A stretch of DNA of 18,039 nt from RGIG3009 sp045596745 (lineage in GTDB: Bacteria; Bacillota; Clostridia; Oscillospirales; Acutalibacteraceae), in the NCBI GenBank assembly GCA_045596745.1, contig JAZODA010000019.1, positions 1-18,039 on the forward strand, written 5' to 3'. A program made the position numbers and the translations under genes. This document shows, one piece after another, positions 14,545 through 18,039 of the stretch. Each line of letters opens with the position of its first letter. Positions within the stretch are counted from its first letter, which is position 1. A model generated the notes under the pieces. The model worked only from the letters and a program-made list of their open reading frames with translations. It ran no database searches and was not told the DNA's origin.

Positions 14545-15192
14545 TTACAGTGCGTTGATAAGCATGGCGGTGATGGTTTCCACCGGCAGCGGCGCATCGC
14601 CGTCCGCACAGGAAATCACCGTCCAGCCGAGACGCTCGGCGGCATACAGCGCGCTTTCGCGGCAGGTCGCCAGATAGCGCAAATCCCGCTCGTGAATGTC
14701 GCGCTTTTCGGCATCGCCTTCATAGCGACCGACCAGCATCTTTTGCGACACTTCCAGCGGCATATCCAAAAACAGCACCCGATCGGGGCGCGGCAGACCC
14801 AGCAGGTCATACTCGTAATGCTCCAGCCACGCCAGATAGTCGTCCCACTCTTCCCGAGGGAGCTTGCCCATCTGGTGAATGGCGTTGGAGGTGGTGTAGC
14901 GTGCCGCCAAAATCAGCGTGCCGTCCTCGTAATCGGACTGCCAAAACTTCTTGTAGCTGGCATAGCGATCCACTGCGTAAAACGACGAAGCCGCATACGC
15001 GCCGACCGCATCCGCCGAACCGCCGAACTCGCCGCCGAGGTACTGCTTGACCAGTGCCGACGAGGGTTGTGCGTAGTCGGGGAAGCTGATCTGTCGGTAG
15101 TGTGTGCCGCTTTCGCGGAAATACGCATCCAGTCGTTCCAGCTGCGTGGATTTACCGCTGCCGTCCAGACCGTCAAGCACGATGAGGCTCAT
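14545..15192 (-). CDS. Thymidylate kinase-like protein (clostridial type) with altered DR motif
   Basis: A 215-residue P-loop kinase predicted to phosphorylate dTMP to dTDP. LDGLDGSGKST (6-16) is the Walker A loop. SFPDY, VKQYLGGEFG, FYAVDRYASYKK and ARYTTSNAIHQMGKL follow the pattern of the clostridial thymidylate kinase group, and RDIHERDLRYL lies in the LID/C-terminal part. The position expected to be Asp in the second DR(Y) motif is Ala here (A97-R98; codon GCA at 14902-14904). The Asp of this motif is conserved in most thymidylate kinases. Walker A is intact, so activity is still likely. It overlaps thyX by 4 nt (ATGA), placing the two successive steps of dTTP synthesis together. Confidence 0.9.
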   Translation of the reverse strand: MSLIVLDGLDGSGKSTQLERLDAYFRESGTHYRQISFPDYAQPSSALVKQYLGGEFGGSADAVGAYAASSFYAVDRYASYKKFWQSDYEDGTLILAARYTTSNAIHQMGKLPREEWDDYLAWLEHYEYDLLGLPRPDRVLFLDMPLEVSQKMLVGRYEGDAEKRDIHERDLRYLATCRESALYAAERLGWTVISCADGDAPLPVETITAMLINAL

Positions 15193-15962
15193 TTCGCTTC
15201 CTCCTTGAGCTTACGGTATTTTTCACGCATTTCGAGAATCTTGCCGCAGGTCATCTTGCCCTCGGGGCAAGCACCCGCCACGCAGGACGGGCCCGCATTC
15301 TTGAACAGATGCGGTGCGGCGGCGGCACACGCTTCCAGCATACGATCCGCCAGTTCGCGAATCTCCCACTGGGCGCGGTTGCAGCAGCGGTGATGGAAGA
15401 AGTTCATCAGGCTGCGAGCGTTCATCGTGACAATCAGCTTGGTGGTGCAGGCGTTGGGAAGCACAAAGCGCGCATCCTCAATCGCTTTCTTTTCGGCGGC
15501 ACGGGCGGCGGCCTTCTCCTCCATACCCTCGGCGAGGAACGCCTCGAGATGGCGGGCCTTGAGAATCTCGGTCAGCGCTTCGTAGTGCTCCTGATCCTCC
15601 GCCATGGCGCGACGATACCGCTCGGCCGCTTCGGGAACGGCGGCGATTTCGGGCGGCAGGACATATTCAAAATGCGACTCCGCGACATACCGCTGGCTCT
15701 GCACGCTGAACGACGCAATGCGATGGCGCGTCAGCTGAGCAAGCAGCGCACGGGAAACACCCTCCACGCCAAAGGTGAACGAGGCGTGTTCGATGGGGCT
15801 TTCGTGACCGATTTCTGCCAGCATATCCACAAACGCGGCGGTCTTTTCTTCGGTCAGACCCTCGCGGATATCATCGATGGTGGCAGGCGAATAGCACAGG
15901 CGTGCGGCGGAGGCAATGGTATGCTCCGGCATCGGGGTATGGGTCAGCAAGGTGACTTTCAT
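15189..15962 (-). CDS. thyX: Flavin-dependent thymidylate synthase
   Basis: A 257-residue FAD-dependent enzyme making dTMP from dUMP with 5,10-methylene-THF and NADPH, as an alternative to ThyA. The ThyX motif RHRx7S is intact (R79-H80-R81 to S89, within RHRIASFSVQSQRY). GHESPIEHASFTF and NRAQWEIRELAD are also typical. The C-terminal GPSCVAGACPEGKMTCGK has three cysteines and resembles the tail of clostridial ThyX proteins. The ATG at 15960-15962 follows AAGGGAAG; a Met 22 codons upstream would include the promoter region and is rejected. It is first in the operon, with its promoter about 40 nt upstream. Confidence 0.97.
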   Translation of the reverse strand: MKVTLLTHTPMPEHTIASAARLCYSPATIDDIREGLTEEKTAAFVDMLAEIGHESPIEHASFTFGVEGVSRALLAQLTRHRIASFSVQSQRYVAESHFEYVLPPEIAAVPEAAERYRRAMAEDQEHYEALTEILKARHLEAFLAEGMEEKAAARAAEKKAIEDARFVLPNACTTKLIVTMNARSLMNFFHHRCCNRAQWEIRELADRMLEACAAAAPHLFKNAGPSCVAGACPEGKMTCGKILEMREKYRKLKEEAK

Positions 15963-15999
15963 ACGTTCTACTTCCCTTCTTTGGGCATTATATGGCTTC

Positions 16000-16028
16000 A
16001 GTATAGCAGAAACCGTCCTCAACTTCAA
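16000..16028 (-). promoter_or_regulatory. Promoter of the thyX operon
   Basis: Minus strand TTGAAG (16023-16028), 17-nt spacer, TATACT (16000-16005). Transcription would start near 15993, about 30 nt before the thyX ATG. It is divergent from the TVP38 promoter, with about 48 nt between the two -35 boxes. Confidence 0.7.
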
Positions 16029-16062
16029 TGCTTTTTTTATTTATTTATCTCCGCTATATTCT

Positions 16063-16088
16063 CCGAAAAAATTTTTTTGCTTTTTCGG
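16063..16088. repeat. Inverted repeat CCGAAAAA/TTTTTCGG in the divergent promoter region
   Basis: CCGAAAAA (16063-16070) and TTTTTCGG (16081-16088) are perfect 8-bp arms separated by 10 bases including an A/T tract. The right arm overlaps the proposed -35 of the plus-strand promoter. It could be an operator, or only intrinsically bent AT-rich DNA. Confidence 0.5.
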
Positions 16089-16105
16089 CGGCGGCGTGGT
16101 ACAAT
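16077..16105 (+). promoter_or_regulatory. Promoter of the TVP38 gene
   Basis: TTGCTT (16077-16082), 17-nt spacer, TACAAT (16100-16105). The -10 is good and the -35 weak. The start would be near 16112, giving a leader of about 30 nt. Confidence 0.6.
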
Positions 16106-16141
16106 AACCGTGTCGATTTGTGTGCAAAGGAGGGGCGGCAA

Positions 16142-16861
16142 ATGACCGAAGAACAACGCTATCTGCGTCGGCGGCGTATTGCCGCACTCATCTCCCTCGC
16201 GGCAGGTGCCGCGGTGCTTACCTGGCTGACAATTTTCTTCATCCAAAAGTTTGCGGCGTTCGGCGATGACCCGACGCGGTTCAAGGCGTTTATCGAAAGC
16301 TACGGCTGGAAAGGCTGGCTCGTCGCACTCGGCATTCAGGTGCTGCAGGTGGTAGTCTCGCTCATCCCCGGCGAAGTGGTGGAGGTCGGTATGGGCTACG
16401 CGTTCGGCTGGCTCGGCGGCTCGCTGCTGTGCCTCGGCGGTGTGGCGCTCGCTTCGTCGCTGATTTTCCTGCTGGTCAAGCGTCTCGGCGTGCGGCTGGT
16501 GGAGGTGTTTGTGCCGCGCGAAAAGATTGACAGTCTGCGCTTTATCAACAGCGAAAAACGGCTGAAGCGCACGGTGTTTTTGCTGTTCTTCATCCCCGGC
16601 ACGCCGAAGGATTTGTTCACCTATTTCGTGGGTCTTACCCGACTGAAATTGCACGAATTTCTCATCATCTCGCTCATCGCTCGCATCCCCACCGTGGTGT
16701 CCTCCACCGTCGGCGGCGACCTGCTCAGCGAGCAGAGTTATCTCGGTGCGATTTTGCTGTTCGCCATCACGGGTGCGGTCAGCCTGCTCGGCATCCTCTT
16801 GTACAACCGTCTGCTGCGCTACCGCAACCGCAAAAAGCAGGAAAAAACCGCAGAACTCTAA
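16142..16861 (+). CDS. TVP38/TMEM64 (DedA superfamily) membrane protein
   Basis: A 239-residue polytopic membrane protein. IAALISLAAGAAVLTWLTIFFI is the first helix. IQVLQVVVSLIPGEVVEVGMG and YAFGWLGGSLLCLGGVALAS are the re-entrant/glycine-rich core typical of the family, and FFIPGTPKDLFTYFVGLTRL is the second conserved half-repeat. Two more helices and a basic cytoplasmic tail (RYRNRKKQEK) end it. DedA and TVP38 relatives include lipid scramblases or flippases, such as those recycling undecaprenyl phosphate; the lipid handled here is not known. The ATG at 16142-16144 has AAAGGAGG 8 nt upstream. It is the only plus-strand gene and has its own promoter; no obvious terminator follows on its strand. 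Confidence 0.92.
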   Translation: MTEEQRYLRRRRIAALISLAAGAAVLTWLTIFFIQKFAAFGDDPTRFKAFIESYGWKGWLVALGIQVLQVVVSLIPGEVVEVGMGYAFGWLGGSLLCLGGVALASSLIFLLVKRLGVRLVEVFVPREKIDSLRFINSEKRLKRTVFLLFFIPGTPKDLFTYFVGLTRLKLHEFLIISLIARIPTVVSSTVGGDLLSEQSYLGAILLFAITGAVSLLGILLYNRLLRYRNRKKQEKTAEL

Positions 16862-16917
16862 GGGTTTTTGGACTTTGTGGAAAGTTTTGTGGAGAGTTGT
16901 GGAAAACTCGCATTCTG

Positions 16918-16957
16918 ACAAGTTGCGGCGAGTTGCTGTCAATTGTCAGCGAGTTGT
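16918..16957. repeat. Helically phased AGTTG repeats
   Basis: AGTTG occurs at 16921, 16931 and 16952, with AATTG at 16941, giving spacings of 10, 10 and 11 bp; another AGTTG is at 16895. Each sits in a roughly 10-bp unit such as GCGAGTTGCT. The array lies between the tandem DnaA-like words and the GAATCC repeats. Confidence 0.6.
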
Positions 16958-16963
16958 CCGCCT

Positions 16964-17029
16964 GAATCCGAATCCGAATCCAATCCAATCCAATCCGAAT
17001 CCTGATATATGAATCCGAATCCGAACTCC
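16964..17029. repeat. GAATCC/AATCC short tandem repeats
   Basis: Three GAATCC units, three AATCC units and one more GAATCC (16964-17002). Then comes the AT-rich spacer TGATATAT (17003-17010), two further GAATCC (17011-17022) and a variant GAACTCC. Mixed hexamer and pentamer periods suggest slippage or an iteron-like array. No coding role is apparent. Confidence 0.85.
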
Positions 17030-17041
17030 GTTTCGACGGTG

Positions 17042-17072
17042 AAAAGTTTTCCACATTTGGTGGAAAGTTTTT
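17042..17072. repeat. Inverted repeat built from two DnaA-box-like words
   Basis: AAAAGTTTTCCAC-ATTTG-GTGGAAAGTTTTT can fold as a 13-bp stem (with G-U pairs in RNA) and a 5-nt loop. It could end TVP38 transcripts on the plus strand, though T residues lie inside the stem rather than after it, or be a symmetric protein-binding site. Confidence 0.45.
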
Positions 17073-17090
17073 CCTCGCTCATCGGCCAAT

Positions 17091-17128
17091 AAAAAACGCC
17101 CTGTCGGTCGCAAAACCGAGAGGGCGTT
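17091..17128 (-). terminator. Intrinsic terminator of the HAD gene
   Basis: Minus strand AACGCCCTCTCGG-loop-CCGACAGGGCGTT followed by TTTTATT forms a GC-rich stem with one internal mismatch. It begins 5 nt after the HAD stop codon. It may also partly work on the plus strand. Confidence 0.85.
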
Positions 17129-17133
17129 TGTGT

Positions 17134-18039
17134 TTATAACAGCAGCGAACGCAGGGCGGCAACATCGGGCGCGATCGCATCCGCACCGGCGGTGGTCAGC
17201 TCGGCCTCGTCGCCATAGCCGTACAACACGCCGATGGTGTGCATACCGAACGCGTGTCCGCCTTCGATGTCGAACCGACGGTCGCCAATCATCACCGCTT
17301 CCGCAGGGTCGGTCAATCCCTCGCGCTGCATTGCACTGCGGATAACCGCCGCTTTGTCGGCGCGTTTCTCCCCCATATCCGCACCGGCGATACAGGTGAA
17401 ATGCTCTGCCAGCCCGAAATGCTGCATCAGACGGCAGGCGTACATCTCCGGCTTGGAGGTCGCCATAATCACCCGATATCCGCCACGGCGCGCATCGCGC
17501 AGCAGCTCGGGAATGCCGGGATAGACGGTGTTTTCGTAAATACCCGTGACGGCGTAATACTCGCGGTAAGCCGCCAGTGCCGCGCGGGACTGCTCGTCGG
17601 TCATACCGTAGAAGTCGCGGAAGGAATCCAGCAGCGGCGGACCGATAAAGCGGTGCAGGCGCGTTAAGTCGGGTTCTTCGATACCGAAACGGCGCAAAGC
17701 AAACTGCACCGAGCGTGTGATACCGAGTGCCGGGTCGGTCAGTGTGCCGTCCAGATCGAACAGCAAGAACCGCCGCTCTCTGCCCACGCAATCTTCGCGG
17801 AAGTACATACGGTCGTACGCACCGCTGACAGGGTGCTGACGCCGATGGTCGGCATACAGCAGTGTGCCGTCGGACAAGAGTGCCGTACCGCGGCGCACCC
17901 CCTCAGGGCGGCGCAAACGCGGGTCGGTATCGGCAAGGCGTTTGAGCCGTCGGCGCTCGTCGGGGCGCACATCGAGAAACGACGGCAGCACCGCGGCAGG
18001 TGCGGTTTCGATGCGGTCGGTCACAAAGGCATCCCGCAG
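17134..18039 (-). CDS. HAD-superfamily hydrolase (phosphoglycolate phosphatase-like) with N-terminal extension, open at right edge
   Basis: The C-terminal ~215 residues are a complete HAD phosphatase of the Gph/PGMB-like type. They have FLLFDLDGTLTDPALGIT (motif I, with the nucleophile Asp and general acid Asp), ATSKPEMYA (motif II), a Lys in GEKRADKAA (motif III) and MIGDRRFDIEGG (motif IV). The substrate is uncertain. The reading frame continues upstream of motif I for about 90 residues to the window edge with codon use like the rest. Such enzymes normally start 4-8 residues before DLDGT, so this is either a fusion or a start-site question. Candidate starts are GTG at 18022-18024 and an internal GTG at 17785-17787 (before GRERRFLLFD). 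None has a strong Shine-Dalgarno site, so I leave the frame open. The extension (for example TLLYADHRRQHPVSGAYDRM) is not recognised. Confidence 0.85.
   Translation of the reverse strand: MRDAFVTDRIETAPAAVLPSFLDVRPDERRRLKRLADTDPRLRRPEGVRRGTALLSDGTLLYADHRRQHPVSGAYDRMYFREDCVGRERRFLLFDLDGTLTDPALGITRSVQFALRRFGIEEPDLTRLHRFIGPPLLDSFRDFYGMTDEQSRAALAAYREYYAVTGIYENTVYPGIPELLRDARRGGYRVIMATSKPEMYACRLMQHFGLAEHFTCIAGADMGEKRADKAAVIRSAMQREGLTDPAEAVMIGDRRFDIEGGHAFGMHTIGVLYGYGDEAELTTAGADAIAPDVAALRSLLL

Larger units (their letters stand above)
16876..17067. repeat. Cluster of DnaA-box-like nonamers in a convergent intergenic region
   Basis: Compared with TTATCCACA, the reverse words TGTGGAAAA (16898-16906) and forward TTTTCCACA (17047-17055) have one mismatch. 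TGTGGAAAG (16876-16884) and TGTGGAGAG (16888-16896) have two. GGTGGAAAG (17059-17067) is weaker. Three lie in tandem 10-12 bp apart. Chance is not excluded, but the clustering in 190 bp of non-coding DNA is striking. Confidence 0.5.

Noticed and set aside
16964..17029. CRISPR array
   Set aside because: Units are 5-6 bp and contiguous, without spacers or cas genes.
16779..17054. Minus-strand frame with repetitive Arg-Ile sequence
   Set aside because: It is a translation of the GAATCC repeats plus antisense TVP38 sequence, with no ribosome site or plausible fold.
1..18039. Mobile element, prophage or defence system
   Set aside because: No transposase, integrase, attachment-site repeat, toxin-antitoxin pair or nuclease signature was seen. 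The large repeat protein alone is not enough for such a claim.

Overview
The window looks like chromosomal DNA of a moderately GC-rich Clostridia member (Bacillota, plausibly Oscillospirales; the rank is inference). The grounds are strong AGGAGG-type ribosome binding sites, a T-box leader in front of alaS, a clostridial-type ThyX and thymidylate kinase pair, a class B PBP, and a lipoprotein with a threonine-rich linker. No rRNA, tRNA, insertion sequence, prophage or CRISPR array was seen. Nearly everything is on the minus strand; the only plus-strand gene is a TVP38/DedA-type membrane protein.

Right to left, in the direction of most transcription: 17134-18039 is a HAD phosphatase with an unusual N-terminal extension, open at the window edge. 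16862-17133 is a convergent intergenic region full of repeats, with DnaA-box-like words, 10-bp phased AGTTG repeats and GAATCC repeats. 16142-16861 (+) is the TVP38 protein, divergent from a tightly packed eight-gene minus-strand operon (15962 down to 8793): thyX, a thymidylate kinase, a DUF2156 acyltransferase-fold protein, a GNAT acetyltransferase, a DJ-1/PfpI protein, 5-formyltetrahydrofolate cyclo-ligase, mltG and a U32/TrhP-like protein. Gene junctions overlap by 4-10 nt or are 10-12 nt apart, so translation is probably coupled. ThyX, the kinase and the cyclo-ligase form a dTMP/folate core; MltG adds peptidoglycan synthesis and U32 probably adds tRNA modification.

Next (8693-4815) is a 1292-residue protein of no family I recognise. 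It has a Gly/Ala-rich segment, a bacterial PH-like domain and five C-terminal repeats of exactly 72 residues. It is followed by two hairpins, the second an intrinsic terminator whose 3' arm is the Shine-Dalgarno sequence of the next gene, a class B penicillin-binding protein (4715-3111). Then comes a Thr-rich lipoprotein gene (2877-1999) with a near-consensus promoter abutted by a 16-nt homopolymer tract and a leader of about 155 nt. The window ends inside alaS (1663 to the left edge), preceded by a complete promoter, T-box and terminator.

The best leads are the 72-residue repeat protein, the terminator/SD hairpin in front of the PBP gene, and the DnaA-box-like repeat cluster at 16876-17067. 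Nothing here is clearly a known defence or mobile system.
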